Source: JAEYZS01 sp031374125
Lineage (GTDB): Bacteria; Bdellovibrionota; Bdellovibrionia; Bdellovibrionales; JAEYZS01
Reading direction: 5' to 3'
NCBI GenBank assembly: GCA_031374125.1
Contig: JANMFM010000228.1
Span: 1 to 11,195 of the forward strand
Length of the DNA: 11,195 bases
The notes beneath the pieces were generated by a model. It searched no databases. It saw only the letters and a list, made by a program, of their open reading frames with translations, and was not told the DNA's origin. How positions within the stretch are numbered: position 1 is the stretch's first letter; every line of letters starts with the position of its first letter. Of this stretch, positions 5,267 through 11,195 are shown in pieces. A program made the translations under genes and the position numbers.

Positions 5267-6626
5267 ATGGGAGGAGGGAGAGGATGATCGCTAGGATGAT
5301 TACTCCTGGGACGAACCATCTTATTAGGAAGTGCCAATTTCTGAAGAATTTTTCGGAGTCCATTTCGTTTTCGCTGATGAAATGTTCTTCTTTGGTTTTC
5401 TTTGACATTCCAAAGCCCACAGCTAACGCCATACCGAGTACCACTAGAGGCAACATCGTGTCGATGAGTAAACTGTCGTAGAATCTCAAGATGTCTTTAT
5501 TGAAAACCTTTACGCCCGCCAAAACCGTGCTAGATAATGCACACGGAAGTCCCAGTACAAAAGCTACGCCAATCATGATCCATGAAGCCTTTTGACGTTT
5601 GAACTTTCTCTTGTCGATGAGGTTTGCCACACTGGTTTCCAAAAGCATGATCGACGCGCCAAGAACCGCAAGATAAAGACATAAGAAAAAGAAAAAACCA
5701 AAGACTTTTCCTAAACCAATTTTTTCGAACAACACCGGGAGCGAGTTAAATAAAAGTGCCGGTCCCACATCTTCGATTTTATCCATTGTGAAAATAATTG
5801 GAAAAATCAAAAACCCCGCGAAGAGACAAACCATGATATCTAGAATCGCAACCTTGAATCCTGATCTTGGGATATAAGAATCATCCTTTAAGTAGCTACC
5901 AAAAACGACCATAGCTCCCATCCCTACACTCAACGTAAAGAAAACGTGGCCCAATACTTTTAAAAGTGTGTCTTTAGAAAAACTTGAAAAATCAGGATAA
6001 AACAAAAACCTCATGGCATCCGCAGCTCCAGGAAGCGAGATCGATTTAAAAACCAGAAAAATCATAAGACAAGCAAATAGAGGCATAATCCAAGCAGTGA
6101 GCTTTTCCACACCTTCTTTTAATCCTTTGGAAACCACAAGCGTCGTGATCAGCAAATGCACACTCATGAGCGCCACTTGCAACAAGCCATTGTCCATAAG
6201 CGTGGTAAACAGAGTGTGAGAGATCTCAGAGTCTGTAGAAATTTTTGCGATGTATTTCATCAAAAAGAAAAGCACCCAACCACAAATAACAGAATAGAAA
6301 GACAAAAGCACAATGCTTGAAAAATTCGCAAGCGTTCCAACAAAAGACCAAAAGCGACTTCTACGAATCCAAGGAACTGTACTGTTGTCTGACATTTGTT
6401 CTGTCGCTACGATCACACTTTGCTTGTAGGCTTTTCCCAATATCAATTCCGCAACCACAATCGGAAGTCCAAGGGCCAAAGCACAAAGAATATAGAGAAG
6501 CACGAACGCTCCTCCACCATTTGAATTTACAACGTAGGGAAAACGCCAAAGGTTACCTAAACTAAAAGCCGAACCTACAGTAGCCAGATAAAATGCATAT
6601 CTTGTACTCCAGGCTCCCCTTCTCAT
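5265..6626 (-). CDS. Neurotransmitter:sodium symporter (NSS/SNF) family transporter
   Basis: This 453-residue inner-membrane protein has 11-12 predicted hydrophobic segments, the typical size of bacterial NSS members. TM1 carries the family signature GSAFSLGNLWRFPY (residues 18-31) followed by NGGGAF. TM3 retains the substrate-site Tyr (FYSVICGW, Y111), and TM6 has FFTLSVGMG (229-237). Expected role: sodium-driven uptake of an amino acid or related amine. By eye alignment with LeuT, G18, A20, N25 and T231 are conserved; position 290 of LeuT is C267. The two side-chain ligands of sodium site 2 (T354, S355) are replaced by G323 and A324 in the ungapped TM8 stretch LAVLGASIMLLE, which is unusual. 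The ATG at 6626 overlaps the der stop in ATGA, so it is last in the rnc-era-der operon and probably translationally coupled. No clear terminator follows, only the 17-bp repeat. Confidence 0.88.
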   Translation of the reverse strand: MRRGAWSTRYAFYLATVGSAFSLGNLWRFPYVVNSNGGGAFVLLYILCALALGLPIVVAELILGKAYKQSVIVATEQMSDNSTVPWIRRSRFWSFVGTLANFSSIVLLSFYSVICGWVLFFLMKYIAKISTDSEISHTLFTTLMDNGLLQVALMSVHLLITTLVVSKGLKEGVEKLTAWIMPLFACLMIFLVFKSISLPGAADAMRFLFYPDFSSFSKDTLLKVLGHVFFTLSVGMGAMVVFGSYLKDDSYIPRSGFKVAILDIMVCLFAGFLIFPIIFTMDKIEDVGPALLFNSLPVLFEKIGLGKVFGFFFFLCLYLAVLGASIMLLETSVANLIDKRKFKRQKASWIMIGVAFVLGLPCALSSTVLAGVKVFNKDILRFYDSLLIDTMLPLVVLGMALAVGFGMSKKTKEEHFISENEMDSEKFFRNWHFLIRWFVPGVIILAIILSLLP

Positions 6627-7948
6627 TCTGCGTGTCTACCTTTCATAGCAAAGATTCTAATTGGAACTCCCCAGAGATCCCATTCTTCTTTGATTTGTTT
6701 CGCCAAAAATCTACGGTATGAATTGTCCACACCTTCCGGATGATTCACGAAAGCGATAAAGCACGGTGGAGTCTGTTGAGTTTGTGTTAAATAATAAAAC
6801 TTCACGTTACCAGTTCGGTAAACTGGCGCCGGAGCTTTCTTGATCACTTGAGTGAAGAATCTATTCAGTTCTCCAGTAGTGATCTTTGTATTTACCTTCT
6901 CCCAAAGCTCATCAATTTTCTTAAATAATTCTTCTACGCCAGCGCTTGTTAAAGCACTGATGAATACCACTGGAATATCGGGATAAAAGTGAAATACTTC
7001 TTCAACCTTAGCTTTGAATTTTTCTCTAAAGGCTGGAACTTTGATTTTAGCTTCGTCTGATTTATTCCCTACCAGAAGAACAGTCTTATGTTCCTCCTGC
7101 ACTTGTCTTAAGATTTTTGCATCTTGCTCTGTAGGACCCTCAAGAATGTCCACCATCAGAAGTACGATGTCGGCTCTAGGAATAACTCCTCTGGATTTAA
7201 TGGTCGCGATGATCTCTACGCCGTCTTCAATTTTAGATTTTTTTCTAAGTCCTGCAGTATCAATGATGGTGTAGGTTCTTCCGTTTCGCTCAAAAGGAAT
7301 ATCAATGGCATCGACCGTAGTTCCTGCAACCGGAGATACGATCATGCGATTTTCATCTAAAAGTTTATTCGTCAACGAACTTTTTCCTACATTCGGTTTT
7401 CCAAGAATAGCAAACGTAAGTTCCGATTCAATCTTTGTATCGTCTTTGACTGGCATAGAGTCTACGATCCAATCCAGAATGTCTGCGATTCCTTGTCTTT
7501 TTTCAAAAGAACATGGAATCAACTCCCCGCCCAACTGATAAAAGTCCGCCATATCCACACCGATGTTTTCTTCGGTATCGAGTTTATTAACAACGATTCT
7601 AAAAGGCTTTCCACTTCTTTGCACCATATCCAAAAGAACTTTGTCTTCGGGAATAAGTCCTGCTTGCGCGTCTACTATCACAAGAGTCATATCGCTGATC
7701 TTGAGCGCATCGATAACTTTTTCTTTGATCAATTTAGGCATCAGGTCATTACTTTCCGTCACGCCACCTGTATCCATCACTTCAAATTCATGACCACGCC
7801 ATTCTGCTTTTCCGTACTGAATATCCCGAGTCACGCCCGGTTGATTCTTTACGATCGCACGTCTGGCGTTTGTCGCAATATTAAAAAGCGTAGATTTACC
7901 AACGTTAGGTCTGCCAACGATCGCAACTTTATTAAGCCTTGATAACAT
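6623..7948 (-). CDS. der: Ribosome assembly GTPase Der (EngA)
   Basis: This 441-residue protein has two tandem GTPase domains and a C-terminal KH-like domain, the unique Der layout at normal length. Domain 1: G1 GRPNVGKST (12-20), G3 DTGG (59-62), G4 NKLD (121-124). Domain 2: G1 GKPNVGKSS (183-191), G3 DTAG (230-233), G4 NKSD (295-298). The KH-like part covers about residues 355-441 and ends in RIFAMKGRHAE. Der binds the 50S subunit and is needed for late large-subunit assembly. The start is placed at ATG 7948 because AGGAG (7956-7960) lies 7 bases upstream; a TTG at 7954 would leave 1 base of spacing. It overlaps the end of era by 17 bases and the start of the symporter by 4, so it lies mid-operon. 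Confidence 0.96.
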   Translation of the reverse strand: MLSRLNKVAIVGRPNVGKSTLFNIATNARRAIVKNQPGVTRDIQYGKAEWRGHEFEVMDTGGVTESNDLMPKLIKEKVIDALKISDMTLVIVDAQAGLIPEDKVLLDMVQRSGKPFRIVVNKLDTEENIGVDMADFYQLGGELIPCSFEKRQGIADILDWIVDSMPVKDDTKIESELTFAILGKPNVGKSSLTNKLLDENRMIVSPVAGTTVDAIDIPFERNGRTYTIIDTAGLRKKSKIEDGVEIIATIKSRGVIPRADIVLLMVDILEGPTEQDAKILRQVQEEHKTVLLVGNKSDEAKIKVPAFREKFKAKVEEVFHFYPDIPVVFISALTSAGVEELFKKIDELWEKVNTKITTGELNRFFTQVIKKAPAPVYRTGNVKFYYLTQTQQTPPCFIAFVNHPEGVDNSYRRFLAKQIKEEWDLWGVPIRIFAMKGRHAE

Positions 7949-8840
7949 AACCAAGCTCCTTTAATACGATCGGGTCTTTGAACCATTTCTTTTTCACTTT
8001 CACATGAAGCTCTAGATAAACTTTGTGACCAATTAATTTTTCGATGATCACGCGAGCTCTGGTTCCGATCATTTTGATGTTTGCCGCTCCCATTCCAACT
8101 ACGATCTTTCTTTGATTTTCTTTTTCGATGATAATGTCCGCATAAATCTTAGTGAGAGTCGTACCTTCTTCAAAGGCCCTGATTTGCACAGCCAATTGAT
8201 AGGGAATTTCTTGGAATAATACTTCAAAACATTTTTCTCGGATGGTTTCGGCTACGATGTCTCTGACATTCTCCGTTGTAGGAGCTTCATCACTATAGAG
8301 TGGCGCAGGCGACGGCGGTAGAAGATTTTTAATTATCGCAAACACTTTGTCTCTCGTTTCTTGCGGCTCACTGTGCGCAGAGATCTCGATATAAGGAATG
8401 CTCGAGTTTTCTAGTTTTGCCTTTAAGGTGTGGCTTCTGTTTCCATGACCAAGATCTGTTTTGCTGATTACGGCAGCCCAAGGCTTTCCGCAATTTTGGG
8501 CCATCTCGATGATTCTATCTAGGGGCTCAGGACTTGGAGCATCCAAGTTCAAAAGTGCAAGAACTGTATCGGCACCTCGGATCACATCATCCAATTCATC
8601 TCTTAAGAACTGATTGAGGCCCGATGTATTTTCTACGGCACCTGGAGCATCGACTAAGATCGCCTGAAAGTTTCTTTGAGAAACAATCCCGCTGATTCTG
8701 CGACGAGTGGTTTGGGGTTTATTGGTTACGATAGATACCTTCTCACCCACGAGACAATTTGTGAGAGTGCTCTTTCCTGCATTCGGTATGCCTAAAAGGG
8801 CAACGAAGCCTGCTTTGTAATTTTCTGGGTTATAGTTCAT
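7932..8840 (-). CDS. era: GTPase Era (16S rRNA maturation), divergent at several motifs
   Basis: This 302-residue protein has an N-terminal GTPase domain and a C-terminal type-II KH domain, the usual Era size and order. G1 is GIPNAGKST (17-25), the switch I motif is NKPQTTRRRI (40-49), and the KH and tail end in VYLELHVKVKKKWFKDP. Era binds the 3' end of 16S rRNA and helps small-subunit assembly. Three positions depart from the family. G3 is DAPG (64-67) rather than DTPG. G4 is SKTD (126-129) rather than NKxD. The KH loop is GMGA (249-252) rather than GxxG with a basic residue, as in GKGG. G5 ISA (153-155) is normal. Its ATG overlaps the rnc stop (ATGA), and it overlaps der by 17 bases. The identity is not in doubt; the motif changes may mean altered nucleotide or RNA affinity. 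Confidence 0.95.
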   Translation of the reverse strand: MNYNPENYKAGFVALLGIPNAGKSTLTNCLVGEKVSIVTNKPQTTRRRISGIVSQRNFQAILVDAPGAVENTSGLNQFLRDELDDVIRGADTVLALLNLDAPSPEPLDRIIEMAQNCGKPWAAVISKTDLGHGNRSHTLKAKLENSSIPYIEISAHSEPQETRDKVFAIIKNLLPPSPAPLYSDEAPTTENVRDIVAETIREKCFEVLFQEIPYQLAVQIRAFEEGTTLTKIYADIIIEKENQRKIVVGMGAANIKMIGTRARVIIEKLIGHKVYLELHVKVKKKWFKDPIVLKELGYVIKA

Positions 8841-9550
8841 GTCATATCCTCCAACGCTATTCGAGCTGCGTTTTGTTCAGCGATTTTTTTATTACGACCA
8901 TTTGCTTTTGCTAATACTTTTCCATCTAATAATACTTCCACTTCAAAAATCTTTTGATGTTCAGGCCCCGTACTTCCCGCCACGCTGTAGAGTGGTGTTT
9001 GGCGAAATTTTTTCTGAAGCTTTTCTTGAAGTTGAGTTTTAAAATCTTCAAAATCGTTTACACCTTGTTTTAATTTTTCTATTTTTTGTCTAAAGAGAGC
9101 CTCGACAACTTTTCTTACCACTTCAAATCCACCATCGAGATAAAGAGCACCCATAAGGGCTTCAAAGCATGAAGCGAGAATCCTTTGGTTCTGATTCATC
9201 CCAACTTCAACTTCTGATCTTCCGAGTTGTACGTATTTTTCTAATTCAAGATTGATGGCAATTTCAAAAAGCGAAAACTCATTCACAAGAGATGCTCTCT
9301 TCTTGGTGAGATCACCTTCAGTGCTGTCTGGATATTCTTTCATAAGAATATCACTCATGATAAGGTCCACCACCGCGTCGCCTAAAAACTCTAAGCGTTC
9401 GTTGCTTTCGAGCAAGCGTTCTTTTTGGCCGTTGAAGGCACTCTTATGGGTGAAGGCTTCGATAAGAAGCTTAGGGTTGTTAAATGAATATCCTAAGAGG
9501 GACTGGAACTCTACAAAGTTCCCGCCTAGGAGTTTTAGGTGGTAGGTCAT
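8837..9550 (-). CDS. rnc: Ribonuclease III
   Basis: This 237-residue protein starts at ATG 9550 with GGAG 6 bases upstream; TTG codons at 9562 and 9553 are in frame but lack spacing for an RBS. Residues 1-150 are the RNase III domain with the signature NERLEFLGDAVVD (50-62; E54 and D58 are metal-site residues). The dsRNA-binding domain is at about 163-237, with KTQLQEKLQKK, GPEHQKIF and the final KKIAEQNAARIAL. It cuts double-stranded RNA, including the 30S pre-rRNA stems. In the second metal-binding stretch ILASCFEALMGALYLDGG, E130 is present, but the position usually held by Asp (E. coli D114 in ILADTVEAL) is S127. First gene of the rnc-era-der-symporter operon; its leader holds alternative stem-loops that could hide the RBS. 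Confidence 0.95.
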   Translation of the reverse strand: MTYHLKLLGGNFVEFQSLLGYSFNNPKLLIEAFTHKSAFNGQKERLLESNERLEFLGDAVVDLIMSDILMKEYPDSTEGDLTKKRASLVNEFSLFEIAINLELEKYVQLGRSEVEVGMNQNQRILASCFEALMGALYLDGGFEVVRKVVEALFRQKIEKLKQGVNDFEDFKTQLQEKLQKKFRQTPLYSVAGSTGPEHQKIFEVEVLLDGKVLAKANGRNKKIAEQNAARIALEDMT

Positions 9551-9554
9551 CAAG

Positions 9555-9586
9555 GACTCCAATTGCTATTGAGACTAAGGAGTCTC
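9555..9586 (-). promoter_or_regulatory. Two mutually exclusive stem-loops in the rnc leader
   Basis: On the minus strand GAGACT-CCTT-AGTCTC (9586-9571) forms a perfect 6-bp hairpin. The overlapping GACTCC (9584-9579) can instead pair with GGAGTC (9560-9555), which contains the rnc ribosome-binding site. The two pairings cannot coexist, so this resembles a small translational switch; it is only a sequence-based inference. Confidence 0.35.
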
Positions 9587-9600
9587 TTCAGCGGTCCAAT

Positions 9601-9633
9601 AAAAAGTTAAGCTTCTATGTATCAAAAGCTTAA
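9601..9633 (-). terminator. Intrinsic terminator of the 38-residue gene
   Basis: On the minus strand TTAAGCTT (9633-9626) pairs perfectly with AAGCTTAA (9614-9607) around an 11-base loop, followed by C and five T (9605-9601). It lies 43 bases after the small gene's stop and 50 bases before rnc, suggesting rnc has its own promoter or that read-through occurs. Confidence 0.6.
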
Positions 9634-9644
9634 AAGATAATCAA
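9616..9644 (-). promoter_or_regulatory. Weak candidate promoter for the rnc operon
   Basis: TTGATT (9644-9639), a 17-base spacer and TACATA (9621-9616) on the minus strand. The -10 matches poorly and the site overlaps the terminator hairpin, but it is the only candidate found between the small gene and rnc. Confidence 0.2.
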
Positions 9645-9676
9645 TAGCCCTCTCTTGTCCCTGTAGAATCTACGCG

Positions 9677-9793
9677 TCAATCAAAGAACGCGCTATTGTC
9701 ATTCTCGTATTTTCTCATATGGGTGGCTACCGTATTTGATCCGTAGGGACCAAAGCGATCTCGCTGCGAAGATAAGGCATCCACTAAAGACAT
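9677..9793 (-). CDS. Small 38-residue protein upstream of rnc, unknown function
   Basis: ATG 9793 opens 38 codons to TGA 9679-9677. A G6 run (9798-9803) lies 4 bases upstream and can serve as RBS; it sits in the loop of a small ATTAC/GTAAT hairpin. The product begins MSLVDALSSQRDRFGPYG and ends MRKYENDNSAFFD. It is soluble, charged and aromatic, with balanced composition rather than the low-complexity look of chance frames, and has no signal or membrane segment. A perfect intrinsic terminator follows 43 bases later. Together, start, RBS, plausible protein and terminator indicate a short monocistronic gene in what would otherwise be an empty 360-base gap between a permease gene and rnc. No family was recognised. 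The main alternative is a structured noncoding RNA in the same interval. Confidence 0.55.
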   Translation of the reverse strand: MSLVDALSSQRDRFGPYGSNTVATHMRKYENDNSAFFD

Positions 9794-9824
9794 ATTACCC
9801 CCCAGTAATTGTTTTATTCGAATG

Positions 9825-9840
9825 TACCTTGCCTAAGGTA
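9825..9840. repeat. Perfect inverted repeat upstream of the small gene
   Basis: TACCTT-GCCT-AAGGTA: 6-bp arms, 4-base loop, 31 bases upstream of the small gene's ATG. The plus strand continues with TTTT, but no plus-strand gene precedes it, so a regulator site for the small gene or the 3' end of the permease transcript is more likely. A -10-like TAAAAT on the minus strand (9846-9841) abuts it, without a good -35. Confidence 0.4.
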
Positions 9841-9910
9841 TTTTAAAGTCTAAGAGTATCTCCTCACGGTATCAGAAGTTTTATTCATATAAGATTTATG
9901 CAGCTAAGAT

Positions 9911-11195
9911 TCAGCCTGCGCGCAGAACATCCGACGGACGTGACTTAAAAATTTTAAATGAAGCCAAGAAGCAAACAATCGCCGATATCATCGTGATGAG
10001 AGATACCGAAATGAGTAATGTCGATAGTTTGAGAGTAAAAATACCTTCGAAAAGATAATAAGAAATTCCATAACTCACCAGCACACTAAAAAATACGCCT
10101 AAAGTTGAGGCTAATAAAGTGAGAGTTATATATTCATTGAGAATGTAACCCGTCAATTTCCAAAAAGATCCGCCGAAAACCTTTAGCATATTGATCTCGT
10201 AGTAACGAGTTTCCAAATGACTACGAATGATCGAAAATAGAACGATGTAACCTGATAAAAGTGCAAGCAAAGACATCAACTCTAACGACCAACTCATTTG
10301 ATCCGAAATTTTTAGAGTACTATCCACGAGTCTTGTGACATCGATAGATGAAATGTTATTGTATTTCACAGCCAGTGCATTTCTAAGTTCATTCTTTTTG
10401 GTCAAATCCATCGCAGGAATTGCCGCGATAAATGTCTTAGGAGCATCTTCTAGAACACCTTCTTGGAACAAAATAAAAAAGTTCGGCTGAAATGAAATCC
10501 ATTTTACGGAACGGATACTTTGTACCACGCCAACAAGCTCCACACCTTGAATGTCAAAGACCACTTTATCGCCCATCTTGATGCCCATGCGATCGGCATA
10601 ACGTTGCTCGAGCGACAGACCAAAAGGCGCATTGGAGGAAGCATCGTATTTTGTTGTAAAGAAATCACCTTCGACTAATTCTTCCGATTCCGAAAGCTTT
10701 TCACGGTAAGAGAGATTTACGCCACGGTTTCGCGATCTGGCCTCTTGCTCTTCTTCTCTAGTTTTAAAGGTTTGAGTCTCGACTTTTCTTTCGTAGTCTT
10801 CATCGTTGATTTTTAAAATTCTAGATCTAATCATAGGAGAAATCGCCGTTAAAGCGGTTCCTTGAGACTTTACAAAGTTTTTAAGTGGTTCCAATTGATC
10901 ATCTTGAATATCAAATAAAAATAAAGACGGAGTCTTTGTTCCAATTTCAAATTCTCTCTGGAGTGAGTACTTCAATTGGGGAAGTAAATTGATTAAAAGT
11001 GCACCCAAACCAATGGCCACAAAAACCGCCATCGATGCACCTTTCTTGCGAGAAAGAGCTAAAAAGCTGTATTTCAAATACCATCTTTTGATAAAGCTTA
11101 CGCCCTCTAGGCACTTAAAGAGCCCAAGCCCAATGATGACCATCAAAAGCATGACCCCACCGATGGTGCCCACAAAAGAAAGCCCTACTTTCCAA
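9911..11195 (-). CDS. YbbP/FtsX-family ABC transporter permease, C-terminal part (runs off right edge)
   Basis: The frame is open without a stop from the right edge (…WKVGLSFVGTIGG…) to TGA 9913-9911, giving about 427 residues. An internal GTG at 11173 is not a likely start, because the first membrane segment begins before it. The fragment opens with a membrane segment, then a cytoplasmic link (LKYSFLALSRKKG) and a second segment at about residues 55-75. A large extracytoplasmic domain follows at about 78-300, including NRGVNLSYREKLSESEELVEG, which is typical of YbbP-type permeases. Three C-terminal FtsX membrane segments come next, and the chain ends in FKSRPSDVLRAG, the usual form for this family. 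It corresponds to the second FtsX repeat of an approximately 800-residue permease. Such proteins pair with a YbbA-like ATPase and act on envelope lipids or lipoproteins; the partner is expected beyond the window. The substrate is unknown. Confidence 0.82.
   Translation of the reverse strand, partial: WKVGLSFVGTIGGVMLLMVIIGLGLFKCLEGVSFIKRWYLKYSFLALSRKKGASMAVFVAIGLGALLINLLPQLKYSLQREFEIGTKTPSLFLFDIQDDQLEPLKNFVKSQGTALTAISPMIRSRILKINDEDYERKVETQTFKTREEEQEARSRNRGVNLSYREKLSESEELVEGDFFTTKYDASSNAPFGLSLEQRYADRMGIKMGDKVVFDIQGVELVGVVQSIRSVKWISFQPNFFILFQEGVLEDAPKTFIAAIPAMDLTKKNELRNALAVKYNNISSIDVTRLVDSTLKISDQMSWSLELMSLLALLSGYIVLFSIIRSHLETRYYEINMLKVFGGSFWKLTGYILNEYITLTLLASTLGVFFSVLVSYGISYYLFEGIFTLKLSTLLISVSLITMISAIVCFLASFKIFKSRPSDVLRAG

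Noticed and set aside
7949..7954. TTG start for der two codons upstream
   Set aside because: It would leave a single base between AGGAG and the start codon; ATG 7948 has normal spacing.

Overview
The window reads as a stretch of chromosome from a moderately AT-rich Gram-negative bacterium. It carries signal peptides, two small outer-membrane beta-barrel proteins ending in Phe, and a YbbP-like envelope permease. The gene mix and codon style suggest a Bdellovibrionota-type organism; this is inference, since no rRNA or other lineage marker is present.

Layout. Positions 1-613 (minus) hold the N-terminal part of a secreted M1-family aminopeptidase that runs off the left edge. Two plus-strand genes follow (834-1334 and 1487-2230), both exported beta-barrel candidates. 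From about 2231 to 5266 lies an AT-richer accessory block. It contains a Cys-rich exported protein (2447-3310, minus), a toxin-first toxin-antitoxin-like pair whose toxin frame is cut by an in-frame TGA (3517-3813 and 3816-4127, plus), a small exported 4-Cys protein (4357-4641, minus), and a divergent DUF2283-HTH fusion regulator (4846-5244, plus). An exact 17-bp inverted repeat bounds the block, one copy directly after the stop codon of each convergent flanking gene. A second, 15-bp direct repeat (2431-2445 and 5245-5259) brackets the accessory genes. The simplest reading is a cassette inserted into a stem-loop between two convergent core genes. No recombinase is visible.

Positions 5265-9550 (minus) are a tight housekeeping operon read in the order rnc, era, der, NSS-family sodium symporter. 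Adjacent genes overlap by 4 or 17 bases, which implies translational coupling. RNase III, Era and Der all act in rRNA processing and ribosome assembly; the symporter is an unrelated passenger. Era, RNase III and the symporter each show departures from normally conserved functional residues.

The 360 bases upstream of rnc are not empty. They hold a short unlisted 38-codon gene (9677-9793, minus) with its own intrinsic terminator, and a possible stem-loop switch over the rnc ribosome-binding site. The right end (9911-11195, minus) is the C-terminal part of a YbbP/FtsX-family ABC permease, open at the right edge.

No tRNA, rRNA, CRISPR array, transposase or integrase was seen.
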